Source: Bradyrhizobium sp. (lineage in GTDB: Bacteria; Pseudomonadota; Alphaproteobacteria; Rhizobiales; Xanthobacteraceae). Taken from it: DNA of 47,143 nucleotides. Location: contig NZ_JACRAW010000155.1 in assembly GCF_016213215.1 (NCBI RefSeq), forward strand, positions 1 to 47,143, written 5' to 3'. The notes beneath the pieces were generated by a model. That model saw only the letters and a program-made list of their open reading frames with translations. It was not told the DNA's origin and did no database searches. Made by a program: the position numbers and the translations under genes. Positions 1 to 8,195 of the stretch are shown here, one piece after another. Position 1 is the stretch's first letter, and every line of letters begins with the position of its first letter.

Positions 1-225
1 CCGCGCCCAAGTCGGCTCCGCCATGGTCAGCCAGCGGCGATAAGCCTCCAGCCGCCACTGCAGCATCCAGGCGGGCTCGTTCTTCTTCTGCGAGATGAAC
101 TTGACGGTGTCTTCCGAAAGACCCTTGGGGGCCTTCTCGGAGTCGATGAGGGTCTCAAACCCATATCGATACTGATCAACGTCGATGCGGCGCACCCGCT
201 CGACCGTCTCTTGTACGGCTGGCAT
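1..225 (-). CDS. sufB: Fe-S cluster assembly scaffold SufB (N-terminal part, runs off window)
   Basis: SufB is the scaffold subunit of the SufBCD complex, which builds Fe-S clusters in the cytoplasm from persulfide sulfur. Only the first 75 codons are present; the rest lies beyond base 1. The translation begins MPAVQETVERVRRIDVDQY and continues with the conserved SufB N-terminus, including GLSEDTVKFISQKKNEP, WMLQWRLEAYRRW and AEPTWA. The ATG at 225-223 is preceded by a strong GGAGGA ribosome site. It lies 115 bases downstream of a cysteine desulfurase gene on the same strand, the usual start of a bradyrhizobial suf operon. Identification is from recognised sequence. Confidence 0.93.
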   Translation of the reverse strand, partial: MPAVQETVERVRRIDVDQYRYGFETLIDSEKAPKGLSEDTVKFISQKKNEPAWMLQWRLEAYRRWLTMAEPTWAR

Positions 226-308
226 TCCGTCCTCCGCTCGCGGTTTCAAGGACCGCGGTGGAACAGTCTAGAATGACTATTACAAAGTTTCTCGGCGGAA
301 AGCACCTG

Positions 309-325
309 CTTAGAATCGTTCAAGC
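309..325. promoter_or_regulatory. Possible Irr/ICE-like iron box upstream of sufB
   Basis: The sequence CTTAGAA-TCG-TTCAAGC resembles the TTTAGAA-N3-TTCTAAA iron control element bound by Irr in Rhizobiales, with about 10 of 14 defined positions matching. It sits 84-100 bases before the sufB start, in the gap after the cysteine desulfurase gene, where an operon-internal promoter could lie. suf genes are classic iron-regulated targets. The match is imperfect and could be chance. Confidence 0.3.
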
Positions 326-340
326 CGTGTTTCGTCGCCA

Positions 341-1477
341 TTACTTAAGTAGTGCCCGGGCAAGCTTCCGCCAACCCTCGACGCAGCGATTGATATCCGC
401 GTCAGACGTGGACCAGCCCAGACTGATCCGCACCGCTCCCTGGGCGATGTGGGGGTCAAACCCCATGGCGGACAGCACATGGGACGGCTGTACCTTGCCT
501 GAGGAACAGGCCGAGCCGGAGGAAACCGCAATGCCCTCCAGGTCGAACGCGATCACGGCGGTTTCGGCCTTGAGGCCAGGAGCCGTGAACAGGGTCGTGT
601 TGGACAGGCGCGGCGCATCCTCCGAAAAGATGAGGACATCCGCTGCCCTGCGGAGCCCGTTTTCCAGGAGATTTCTTAGGCTTTCCAGCCTCGCCGCAGC
701 CTCCGGCACGGCCTGAAGCGCGTCAGCCACGGCTGCACCAAAGCCCGCAATCGCCGCGACATTCTCGGTTCCAGCCCGCCGGCCGAGTTCCTGGCCGCCG
801 CCGCGCACAAGCGGCTCAAGCCCGACCAGGCCTTCGGCCAGGACCAGGGCGCCGACGCCTTGGGGACCACCAATCTTGTGTGCAGAGAAGGTGGCAAGAT
901 CCGCACCTACTTCATTGATATCAAACCGAACTTTCCCAAGAACCTGGATCGCGTCGACGTGCAGGAGCCCGCCCGCCTCATGCACGATCCTGGCCGCTTC
1001 GGCGACCGGCTGCAGCGCCCCGGTCTCGTTGTTAGCCGCCATGATCGACACCAGCGCCGGTGGACCCGCGCCAAGGAGTTCCCTGAGATGACCGAGATCC
1101 ACGACGCCAGATCGCGTCACGCCGATGCTGCGGATGGCTTCAGGGGGAAACCGCCCGCCGGCCAACACCGAAGCGTGCTCGATCGCTGACACCAGGAGCC
1201 TGCTGACCGGCCCGCCCCTGGCACTGCGCACGCCCGGTGCCAGTGCCAAGGCGTTCGCCTCGGTTCCGCCGGACGTGAACATCACGTTTCGTGGCAAAGC
1301 GCCGATGGCCTCTGCCAACGCGGCCCGCGCCTCCTCGACGAGACGCCGCGCCTCGCGGCCCTCGGCGTGCACCGAGGATGGATTGCCGACAAGCTCCAAG
1401 GCCGCGACCATCGCCTGCCGAGCCTCGGGACGAAGCGGCGTGGTCGCATTCCAGTCGAGATAGACGCGGCTCGTCAT
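341..1477 (-). CDS. Cysteine desulfurase (NifS/IscS family)
   Basis: PLP enzyme of about 378 residues that removes sulfur from cysteine and passes it as persulfide to the SufB scaffold encoded next. Visible landmarks are the N-terminal YLDWNATTP, TSGGTEANALAL, the PLP-stacking histidine in SAIEHASV, NNETGALQP, the PLP-binding lysine in FSAHKIGGPQG near residue 200, and the active-site cysteine in SSGSACSSG. The SACSSG loop is of the IscS/NifS (group I) type. The ATG at 1477 is chosen; a TTG at 1504 would add nine unconserved residues. Being first in a suf cluster, it is probably the dedicated or a second sulfur donor (sufS-like), so no symbol is given. Confidence 0.9.
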   Translation of the reverse strand: MTSRVYLDWNATTPLRPEARQAMVAALELVGNPSSVHAEGREARRLVEEARAALAEAIGALPRNVMFTSGGTEANALALAPGVRSARGGPVSRLLVSAIEHASVLAGGRFPPEAIRSIGVTRSGVVDLGHLRELLGAGPPALVSIMAANNETGALQPVAEAARIVHEAGGLLHVDAIQVLGKVRFDINEVGADLATFSAHKIGGPQGVGALVLAEGLVGLEPLVRGGGQELGRRAGTENVAAIAGFGAAVADALQAVPEAAARLESLRNLLENGLRRAADVLIFSEDAPRLSNTTLFTAPGLKAETAVIAFDLEGIAVSSGSACSSGKVQPSHVLSAMGFDPHIAQGAVRISLGWSTSDADINRCVEGWRKLARALLK

Positions 1478-1616
1478 GAAGTAAGATGTTACCCAATCTT
1501 GCAACGGCGGCTATCCACACCGGACAGTTGCCGAGCTCGGCTCCGGCAGCCAAATTGGCCGCTCCCGTCGCGCTGGCAAGCGGAAATCGCCGGGCCGCCT
1601 TTACGGGCAACTAACA

Positions 1617-1644
1617 TCTTGAACGAACTGGCAGATGTTCAAGA
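1617..1644. repeat. Perfect 8-bp inverted repeat in a divergent intergenic region
   Basis: TCTTGAAC - 12 bases - GTTCAAGA lies in the 334-base gap (1478-1811) between the desulfurase (leftward) and the alpha/beta hydrolase (rightward). The arms are perfect and spaced about 20 bp centre to centre, as expected for a dimeric regulator on one face of the helix. I see no convincing -35/-10 pair in the rest of the gap, only an AT-rich TATATGTTAG stretch at 1666-1675. Confidence 0.4.
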
Positions 1645-1811
1645 CGCTTGCTTTTTGCCCCTCGCTATATGTTAGAAGGCTCCCCACCAGTTCGCCAGAC
1701 GCCATCCGCGCATCATCCGGCAGCGCCGATCACCCTTTCTTCAGCGAGGCTCACATGACGCAAGCCATGCCGAGCCCGGAACCAAGCGGGTTGATACCGT
1801 AGGGATTATCT

Positions 1812-2459
1812 ATGCCTGAAGTCATTTTCACCGGCCCGGCGGGCCGATTGGAAGGCCGTTATCATCCGGCCAAGCAGAAGAATGCGCCGATTGCGATGGT
1901 GCTGCATCCGCACCCGCAGTTCCGCGGCAACATGAATCATCCGATTGTGTATCAGGTGTATTACGCCTTCGTGGCGCGCGGCTTCTCCGTGCTGCGATTC
2001 AACTTCCGTGGCGTCGGCCGCAGTCAGGGCTCGTTCGACCATGGCGCCGGCGAATTGTCGGATGCCGCCTCCGCGCTGGACTGGGCGCAGACCATCAATC
2101 CCGAGGCGCGCGCCTGCTGGGTTGCCGGCTTCTCGTTCGGCGCCTGGATCGGCATGCAGCTCCTGATGCGCCGACCGGAGGTCGAAGGCTTCATCTCGAT
2201 CGCGCCCGAGCCGAACCGATACGACTTCTCCTTCCTCGCGCCCTGTCCGTCGTCCGGGCTGATCGTCCATGGCGACAAGGACATCGTGGCCCCGGCGAGG
2301 GACGTCAACACGCTGGTGGAGAAGCTCAAGACGCAGAAGGGCATCGTCATCGACCAGCAGACCATCCCCGGCGCGAACCACTTCTTCGAGGACAAGATGG
2401 AGCCGCTGATGGAGACGATCACGGCCTATCTCGACATGCGCCTCGCCAACGTGCGCTGA
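1812..2459 (+). CDS. Alpha/beta hydrolase (COG2945-like)
   Basis: Cytoplasmic serine hydrolase of 215 residues with an unknown substrate. The catalytic triad is readable: nucleophile in GFSFG (Ser108), acid in HGDKD (Asp157) and base in GANHFF (His190). HPHPQFRGNMNH near residues 32-43 and NFRGVGRSQG near 64-73 are typical of the short COG2945 hydrolases, which lack a cap domain. The start ATG follows TAGGGATT. DUF1697 starts 15 bases after its stop, so the two may be co-transcribed. This hydrolase commonly neighbours suf genes in related genomes, which I recall rather than see here. Confidence 0.85.
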   Translation: MPEVIFTGPAGRLEGRYHPAKQKNAPIAMVLHPHPQFRGNMNHPIVYQVYYAFVARGFSVLRFNFRGVGRSQGSFDHGAGELSDAASALDWAQTINPEARACWVAGFSFGAWIGMQLLMRRPEVEGFISIAPEPNRYDFSFLAPCPSSGLIVHGDKDIVAPARDVNTLVEKLKTQKGIVIDQQTIPGANHFFEDKMEPLMETITAYLDMRLANVR

Positions 2460-2474
2460 GCGGATCACTCGGCC

Positions 2475-2987
2475 GTGGGCGCCTTCGTCGCGCTGCTCCG
2501 CGCCGTCAATGTCGGCGGCACCGGCAAACTGCCGATGAGCGAATTGAAGGCGATGTGCGAGGAGATCGGCCTCAAGGCCGCCCGCACCTACATCGCCAGC
2601 GGCAATGTCGTGTTCGAAAGCCGCAAATCGGAAGACGCGATCAAGACGGCACTGGAGAAGCGCCTTCAGGCTTACGCCGGTGCGCCGGTGGGCGTGCTGG
2701 TCCGCAGCGCATCCGAGATGGCCGAGGTGCTCGCGAGCAACCCTTTTCCCAACGCCGCGCCCAACCGGACCGTCGCGATCTTCCTCGACAAGCCGCCGCC
2801 CGCCGACGCGTTGGCCGGCATTCGAGGTCGGAAGAACGAAGAGGTGAGGCTCGGCCGGCGCGAGATCTACGTGCATTACGGCGATGGCATGGGCACCTCG
2901 AAGCTTGTGATCCCCGCGGCCAAGGCGGGCACCGCGCGCAACATGAACACCATCGCAACGCTGGCGAAGATGGCCGCGGAGCCTTGA
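2475..2987 (+). CDS. DUF1697 family protein
   Basis: 170-residue protein of the DUF1697 family, function unknown. Hallmarks are the opening ALLRAVNVGGTGKLPM, the TYIASGNVVFES motif around residues 38-50 and the C-terminal GTARNMNTI segment. No signal peptide or membrane span is seen. The start is a GTG at 2475, 15 bases after the hydrolase stop, with no better ATG upstream. The protein is near the usual family length, so it appears intact. Confidence 0.85.
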   Translation: MGAFVALLRAVNVGGTGKLPMSELKAMCEEIGLKAARTYIASGNVVFESRKSEDAIKTALEKRLQAYAGAPVGVLVRSASEMAEVLASNPFPNAAPNRTVAIFLDKPPPADALAGIRGRKNEEVRLGRREIYVHYGDGMGTSKLVIPAAKAGTARNMNTIATLAKMAAEP

Positions 2988-2993
2988 AGCGCG

Positions 2994-3665
2994 CTACGCC
3001 GCGACGGGCGACTGCAGCTTCGAGATCCAGGAATTGCGCCGCATCAGGAAATCCCGCAGCAGCGCCGGATAGTCCGCGCTGACGGCTCCTCGCACCGACG
3101 GCCGGGCGGCCAGATTCTTCCGCCAGCGCGCGAGCTTCGGCTTGCCTGCGAGAATGCCGAACTCGCCGATGCTGTCGAACACGTCGAAATAGCGGAACAC
3201 CGGGCCAAACACGGCATCGACCAGCGAAAACCGGTCGCTGTCGAACCATGGCTCGACCACCCGCGTCTCCAGCCGTGCAAAGCGCTGTTCGAGCTGCGAG
3301 GCCTTGAACTTGAACGTGGCCTCGTCCGGTGCGGTGTAGAGGCCGGCAATATCGCTCAGGATCACGGAGCCGTACTCGATCCAGCCGCGATGCTCGGCGC
3401 GACGAAGCGGATCGGCCGGATGCAGCGGCCTGGCCTGGGTTTCCTCAAGGTATTCCAGGATCACCGCGGATTCGAAAATCGCAGTGCCGTCGACCACCAG
3501 CACCGGAGTCTTGCCGAGCGGCGAGATCTTCAGGAACCAGTCCGGCTTGTTGGCGAGATCGATGTCGATCCGTTCGAACGGAACGCCCTTTTCGGTCAGC
3601 GCGATCACGGCGCGCTGCACATAGGGGCAAAGCCTGTGGCTGATGAGCTTGAGCGGCGCGGTCAT
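2994..3665 (-). CDS. Glutathione S-transferase family protein
   Basis: 223-residue soluble GST. The N-terminal thioredoxin-like domain contains HRLCPYVQRAVIAL, with an active-site-like Cys in the omega/lambda-type CPYVQR context, SPLGKTPVLV with the cis-proline, and FESAVILEYLEE, which binds the glutathione gamma-glutamyl group. The helical C-terminal domain has the N-capping-type SLVDAVFGPVFRYFD. It probably catalyses glutathione thiol transfer or reductive deglutathionylation; the substrate is unknown. The ATG at 3665 lies just after a compact promoter with three operator-like repeats, which argues against the longer upstream reading. It ends 7 bases from the convergent DUF1697 stop. Confidence 0.88.
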   Translation of the reverse strand: MTAPLKLISHRLCPYVQRAVIALTEKGVPFERIDIDLANKPDWFLKISPLGKTPVLVVDGTAIFESAVILEYLEETQARPLHPADPLRRAEHRGWIEYGSVILSDIAGLYTAPDEATFKFKASQLEQRFARLETRVVEPWFDSDRFSLVDAVFGPVFRYFDVFDSIGEFGILAGKPKLARWRKNLAARPSVRGAVSADYPALLRDFLMRRNSWISKLQSPVAA

Positions 3666-3685
3666 AGATCGATCCCGTTTGGTTT

Positions 3686-3745
3686 GATGCATCTGCATCA
3701 AAATAGATGCATCTGCATTAAACTTCAAGACCGATGCTACTGCAT
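3686..3745 (-). promoter_or_regulatory. Three operator-like repeats over the GST promoter
   Basis: The 13-mer GATGCATCTGCAT occurs at 3686-3698 and again, identical, at 3706-3718, exactly 20 bases apart. A third copy with two changes (GATGCTACTGCAT) is at 3733-3745. Each contains the inverted core TGCA-N2-TGCA. On the minus strand they bracket a promoter: -35 TTGAAG (3728-3723), a 17-base spacer and -10 TATTTT (3705-3700). One copy covers the expected start point, one fills the spacer and one lies upstream of -35. This layout suggests repression by a regulator encoded elsewhere. Confidence 0.7.
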
Positions 3746-3761
3746 CAACCAACCGTGATGC

Positions 3762-4865
3762 TTACGGCCTCGCGATGATCCCGCCGGTCATTGGCATGGG
3801 CACGCCCGTCGTCGCCGGGTAGGAAAGCGGCAGGCCTTTCAGCCCTCGCGCGGCCAGAAAGCCGAACGCCTGCGCCTCGATGGCGTCCGACGACCAGCCC
3901 ACAGTCCCGGCGGCCTGGACCATGGCCTGCGCCAGCCGTTCTCGCATCATCCGCAGCATCGTCAGGTTGCGGGCTCCGCCGCCGCAAACGATCCAGCTCT
4001 TGGGCGGCTTGGGCAGCAGCGGAACGATCCGGGCGATCGCCGCCGTGGTGAAGGCTGTCAGCGTCGCGGCAGCGTCGGCATGCTGCATCTCGCGCAGCTT
4101 GAGCGAAGCGAAGTCGTTGCGATCGAGCGATTTCGGCGGCGGCAGCGCGAAGAATGGGAGCTCCAGCGCCCGTGCGATCCAGGCCTCGTCGGCGCGACCC
4201 TGCGCGGCCAGGCGGCCTTCGGTGTCGAAAGGCTGATTGAGGTTGCGGAGCATGAAGTCGTCGAGCAGCGCGTTGCCGGGGCCGGTGTCGCAGGCGATCA
4301 GGCTGTCGTTGCCGTCGATATAGGTCACGTTGGAAACGCCGCCGATATTGACCACCGCGATCGGGCCCTCCCGGTCGAGGGCTTGCGTCAGGGCGCGATG
4401 ATAGACCGGCACGAAGGGAGCGCCCTGCCCGCCGGCATCGACGTCGGCGGCGCGGAAATCATGAACCACCGGAATACGGATGGCCTTGGCGAGCGCGGGC
4501 CCATCGCCGATCTGGACCGTCATCCTGCGCTCGGGCCGGTGAAGCACGGTCTGGCCATGGAAGCCGACAATATCGATCTCCTCGGGCGTCATCCGGTTCT
4601 GGGCGATGAACGCGGCCACGGCTTCCGCATGCGCCGTCGTCACGGCGCGCTCTGCCTCGGGCAGGATACCGGGCCGGGCATGACGTTCCCGCAGGTCGAC
4701 CGCCTCGGAAAGGGCCTGACGCAGCAAGCGGCGCTCGGACTCGCTGTAGGGCCTGTAGCCAGACGGGCCCAGCGCCTTGATCCGGCGGCCGTCGGTTTCG
4801 ATCAATGCGACGTCAACCCCATCGAGCGAGGTGCCGCTCATCAGACCGAGTGCCGTCAACATCAT
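3762..4865 (-). CDS. anmK: Anhydro-N-acetylmuramic acid kinase AnmK
   Basis: 367-residue sugar kinase that converts recycled 1,6-anhydro-MurNAc to MurNAc-6-phosphate using ATP and water, in peptidoglycan recycling. Family hallmarks are LGLMSGTSLDGVDVAL at the N-terminus (phosphate loop), GFHGQTVLHRP, DFRAADVDAGGQGAPFVP with the catalytic Asp, VNIGGVSNVTY, DTGPGNALLDD and the nucleotide-site VCGGGARN. The length matches the family. Two adjacent ATGs (4865, 4862) make the start uncertain by one residue. It is divergent from tyrS, an arrangement common in alphaproteobacteria. The C-terminal GGIIARP looks complete. Confidence 0.95.
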   Translation of the reverse strand: MMLTALGLMSGTSLDGVDVALIETDGRRIKALGPSGYRPYSESERRLLRQALSEAVDLRERHARPGILPEAERAVTTAHAEAVAAFIAQNRMTPEEIDIVGFHGQTVLHRPERRMTVQIGDGPALAKAIRIPVVHDFRAADVDAGGQGAPFVPVYHRALTQALDREGPIAVVNIGGVSNVTYIDGNDSLIACDTGPGNALLDDFMLRNLNQPFDTEGRLAAQGRADEAWIARALELPFFALPPPKSLDRNDFASLKLREMQHADAAATLTAFTTAAIARIVPLLPKPPKSWIVCGGGARNLTMLRMMRERLAQAMVQAAGTVGWSSDAIEAQAFGFLAARGLKGLPLSYPATTGVPMPMTGGIIARP

Positions 4866-4908
4866 GGCTGAACTGCCCTAATTGGTCTCCTCACCCTGGC
4901 AGGCCGAG

Positions 4909-4936
4909 CTTGTGCCAAAGGAACACTTCTTATAAT
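4909..4936 (+). promoter_or_regulatory. Promoter for tyrS
   Basis: A perfect TATAAT -10 hexamer (4931-4936) is preceded, with 16 bases between, by CTTGTG (4909-4914), a fair alphaproteobacterial -35. Transcription would start near 4943 and give a leader of about 88 bases to the tyrS ATG at 5031. I see no T-box. Confidence 0.55.
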
Positions 4937-5030
4937 GCCACAGCGCGAAAGCCGACGGCAGGCCGCTCCCACGGCGCCCCCCAAATTGCCGCGAAAACCG
5001 TAAAACAAGAATTGTCAGAGTTGCACACAA

Positions 5031-6284
5031 ATGACTGCGTTTAAATCGGATTTTCTGAATGTGCTGCAGCAGCGCGGCTTCATTCACCAGATTTCCGACC
5101 CCGACTCGCTGGACGCGCTCGCCGCCAAGCGGGAACTCGTGGCCTATATCGGATTCGACTGCACCGCCCCGTCCCTCCACGTCGGCTCGATGGTGCAGAT
5201 CATGTGCCTCTACTGGCTGCAGCAGACCGGGAACAAGCCGATCGCGCTGATGGGCGGTGGAACCACCCGCGTCGGCGATCCCTCCGGCAAGGACGAGACC
5301 CGCAAGATCCTTTCGATCGAGGAGATCGAGCGCAACAAGGAAGGCATCAAGCAGGTGTTTTCGCACTTCCTGCGCTTCGGCGAGGGCAGGAGCGACGCGG
5401 TCATGCCCGACAATGCCGAGTGGCTGACCAAGCTGAATTGGATCGAGATGCTGCGCGACATCGGCCGGCACTTCTCGGTCAACCGCATGCTGTCGATGGA
5501 TTCGGTGAAGCTGCGCCTCGAGCGCGACCAGGAGATGAGCTTCATCGAGTTCAACTACATGATCCTGCAGGCCTACGATTACGTGGTCCTCAACAAGCGC
5601 TACGACTGCCGGCTGCAGATGGGCGGATCGGACCAGTGGGGCAACATCGTCAACGGAATCGACCTCGGCCGCCGCATGGGCACGCCGCAACTGCACGCGC
5701 TGACGACGCCTCTGATCACGACCGCCTCCGGCGAGAAGATGGGCAAGACCGCCAGCGGCGCGGTGTGGCTGAACGCCGACATGAAGAGCCCGTATGAATA
5801 CTGGCAGTTCTGGCGCAATACCGAGGACGCCGACGTCCCGCGCTTCCTGAAGCTGTTCACGACGTTGCCGATGGACGAGATCAATAAGCTCTCGGCGCTC
5901 AAGGGCGCGGAGATCAACGAGGCCAAGAAGGCGTTGGCCGACGCGGCGACCACGCTCCTTCACGGCGCGGAGGCCGCGCGTCAGGCGGCGGAAACCGCCC
6001 GCCGGACCTTCGAGGAAGGCGCAATCGCGGAGAACCTGCCGTCGGTCGACATTCCCCGCAGCGAGTTTGAATCGGGCCTCGGCGTGCTCACCGCTTTCGT
6101 CAAAGCGGGGCTCGTCGCTTCCAACGGCGAGGCGCGGCGCCAGATCAAGGGCGGCGGCCTGCGCGTCAACGACGAGCCGGTCACCGACGAGAAGATGGTG
6201 CTCACGGCTGCGAATCTGACGCCGGAAGGCGTGGCAAAACTGTCGCTGGGCAAGAAGCGCCACATCCTGCTCAAGCCTGCATAG
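5031..6284 (+). CDS. tyrS: Tyrosyl-tRNA synthetase
   Basis: 417-residue class I aminoacyl-tRNA synthetase charging tRNA-Tyr. The Rossmann-domain HIGH motif appears as HVGS (residues 50-53), preceded by YIGFDCTAPSL. The tyrosine/adenylate site shows QMGGSDQWGNIVNGI, and the KMSKS-equivalent loop is GEKMGKT near residue 234. The last 65 residues form an S4-like RNA-binding domain (GEARRQIKGGGLRVNDEPV) that recognises the tRNA. Complete length and conserved motifs point to the housekeeping enzyme. It is divergent from anmK and has its own consensus -10. Confidence 0.97.
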   Translation: MTAFKSDFLNVLQQRGFIHQISDPDSLDALAAKRELVAYIGFDCTAPSLHVGSMVQIMCLYWLQQTGNKPIALMGGGTTRVGDPSGKDETRKILSIEEIERNKEGIKQVFSHFLRFGEGRSDAVMPDNAEWLTKLNWIEMLRDIGRHFSVNRMLSMDSVKLRLERDQEMSFIEFNYMILQAYDYVVLNKRYDCRLQMGGSDQWGNIVNGIDLGRRMGTPQLHALTTPLITTASGEKMGKTASGAVWLNADMKSPYEYWQFWRNTEDADVPRFLKLFTTLPMDEINKLSALKGAEINEAKKALADAATTLLHGAEAARQAAETARRTFEEGAIAENLPSVDIPRSEFESGLGVLTAFVKAGLVASNGEARRQIKGGGLRVNDEPVTDEKMVLTAANLTPEGVAKLSLGKKRHILLKPA

Positions 6285-6341
6285 GCGTATTCGCGTTTGA
6301 GGGTTGCCAGGGCGCGCGGAAACGCGCTCCCTGCGCGATCA

Positions 6342-7586
6342 ATGGACCAGAAGACGCCAAGGGAGGAAGTGGCTGCCAACGCCGCAAGGCCGTTGCGGGT
6401 TGCATTCGGTGTGCTCGGGCTCTGCTTCACGCTGTCGGTGCTCGGTCGCGGCCTTGGCGAAAGCTTCACCGTCTTCCTGAAACCGATCACGGAAAGCTTC
6501 GGCTGGGACCGCGCCGAGGTGGTCTCGGTCTATTCTCTGGCGGCGCTGTCGGGCGGTCTCGTCGCACCCCTGATCGGACGCTTGTTCGACCGCTCGGGTC
6601 CACGAGCCGTCTATTCGCTGGGGTTGCTGCTGCTTGGAAGCGCGTTCCTGGTCGCAGGTTTCGCCGAACAGCTGTGGCAATTCCAGCTGGTCGGCGTCTG
6701 TATCGGCATTGGCATCGCTTTCATCGGCAACGTGCCGAATTCCATCCTGCTCGGCCGCTGGTTCGGCCCGCGGCTGCCGACCGCAATGGCCGTCGTGTAC
6801 TCCGCAATGGGCGCCGGCGTCCTGATCTTGTTACCGGCGTCGCAGATCCTGATCGATTACGCCGGCTGGCGCGGCGCTTATCAGGTGCTGGGTTGCGGCG
6901 TGCTGCTCTCGCTGGTCCCGCTCCTGCTCTTGCCCTGGCGGCTGTTCTCGTCAGGGTCGCCACGTGTGGTCAAGAGGGCCGATCCCGACCTCGTCGACGG
7001 GGACTGGACCCTGATGACCGCGATGCGGCATCACGCGTTCTGGGCGTTGTTCTCGACCTTCTTCTTCACCGCGATCGGGATGTACGCAATCGCACCGCAG
7101 GTCGTGGCCTACCTGATCGAGGTCGGCTTTCCCCCGCTGACGGCCGCCACCGCCTGGGGCTTTTCCGGCGTGGTGCTCCTGTTCGGCATGCTCGGCATCT
7201 CCTCGCTCGACGGCCTGATCGGCCGCAGGCCGTCGGTCCTGTTCAGCTACGCGCTGTCGATTGCAGGTCTCGTCATGTTCTGGGCGCTGCAATGGTACCC
7301 CAATTTCTGGCTGCTCACCGGCTTCGTCGTTTGCTTCGGCAGCATGATCGGATCGCGCGGGCCGCTACTCACCGCAACCGCGATGAAGATCTTCCGCGGC
7401 AAGCGAGTCGGCACCATCTACGGCGCCATCTCGATCGGCAGCGGCCTGGGATCGGCGTTCGGCTCCTGGAGCGGCGGCCTGATCCACGACTTCACCCATA
7501 GCTACAATCCGCTGATTCTCTTCGCGCTCTTGAGCGTCGTGCTCGGGATGATTCCATTCCTGGTCGTGCGTGCACTGCGGCAATGA
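6342..7586 (+). CDS. MFS transporter
   Basis: About 414 residues with twelve predicted membrane spans of the major facilitator superfamily. The loop 2-3 signature reads LIGRLFDRSGPRAVY, and the second half contains LIGRRPSVLF. The family resemblance is to OFA/monocarboxylate-type carriers, so an organic anion is a plausible but unproven substrate. ATG 6342 is preferred over the upstream TTG at 6297 because the conserved membrane region starts soon after MDQKTPREE. It lies 57 bases after tyrS on the same strand and may be read through from it. Confidence 0.85.
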   Translation: MDQKTPREEVAANAARPLRVAFGVLGLCFTLSVLGRGLGESFTVFLKPITESFGWDRAEVVSVYSLAALSGGLVAPLIGRLFDRSGPRAVYSLGLLLLGSAFLVAGFAEQLWQFQLVGVCIGIGIAFIGNVPNSILLGRWFGPRLPTAMAVVYSAMGAGVLILLPASQILIDYAGWRGAYQVLGCGVLLSLVPLLLLPWRLFSSGSPRVVKRADPDLVDGDWTLMTAMRHHAFWALFSTFFFTAIGMYAIAPQVVAYLIEVGFPPLTAATAWGFSGVVLLFGMLGISSLDGLIGRRPSVLFSYALSIAGLVMFWALQWYPNFWLLTGFVVCFGSMIGSRGPLLTATAMKIFRGKRVGTIYGAISIGSGLGSAFGSWSGGLIHDFTHSYNPLILFALLSVVLGMIPFLVVRALRQ

Positions 7587-7779
7587 ACGTTGCCTGCGCC
7601 AAATGCCAAACCGGCCATTGCACACCATGAATCGACACGGTGAATTGTACGACTCGGCACTTCACGCGCGTGACAGGCTTCAGAGTCTTGCATATTCATT
7701 GCTGGAATTATCAACGCGATGCGGGGTTAACTGTCATCGAACGCAGATCAAAACCCGCGCGAACCTGGAAGGGGATGTT

Positions 7780-8181
7780 ATGAACGACCTGTTCTCACGC
7801 TGGCAGCCGCTGTTGTTGAGCCTTTTCCGCTTCATCACCGGCCTTCTGATTTTCCAGTACGGCGTCGCGAAGATGTTCAAGTTTCCGCCGCTGCCCTATT
7901 TCGCCGAGATTCCGCCGCTGATCTGGACCGCCGGTGCGATCGAGCTCGTGCTCGGCGCCGCACTGATGATCGGCCTGTTCACGCGGCTCTCCGCCTTCAT
8001 CCTCTCCGGCCAAATGGCATTCGCCTATTTCATCGGCCATATGTTCAAAACGGGCTCGCCGGTGTTCCTGCCGCTCAACAATACCGGCACCCTTGCGATC
8101 GAGTTCTGCTTTGCCTGTCTTTACCTTGCCGCCGCCGGCGGAGGTCCGATCAGCGTCGATGCCACCACGCGCAAGGCCTAG
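7780..8181 (+). CDS. DoxX family membrane protein
   Basis: 133-residue integral membrane protein with four hydrophobic segments. It belongs to the DoxX family, seen from FRFITGLLIFQYGVAKMF, the GAIELVLGAALMIGLFTRLSAF segment and FIGHMF. DoxX-like proteins are linked to redox or thiosulfate-related membrane complexes in other organisms, but the role here is unknown. The ATG is preceded by GGAAGGGGATG, a good ribosome site, which rules out the longer upstream reading at 7570. A 193-base gap separates it from the MFS gene; no clear promoter or terminator is visible in it. Confidence 0.85.
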   Translation: MNDLFSRWQPLLLSLFRFITGLLIFQYGVAKMFKFPPLPYFAEIPPLIWTAGAIELVLGAALMIGLFTRLSAFILSGQMAFAYFIGHMFKTGSPVFLPLNNTGTLAIEFCFACLYLAAAGGGPISVDATTRKA

Positions 8182-8195
8182 TGGCGACGACCTGC

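Noticed and set aside
1755..1802. 15-codon frame (MTQAMPSPEPSGLIP) just before the alpha/beta hydrolase
   Set aside because: No ribosome site and no regulatory codon run; most likely chance.
4921..4945. GGAAC upstream of tyrS as an EcfG -35
   Set aside because: No CGTT at 16-17 bases; instead a perfect TATAAT lies nearby, so a housekeeping promoter is the better reading.
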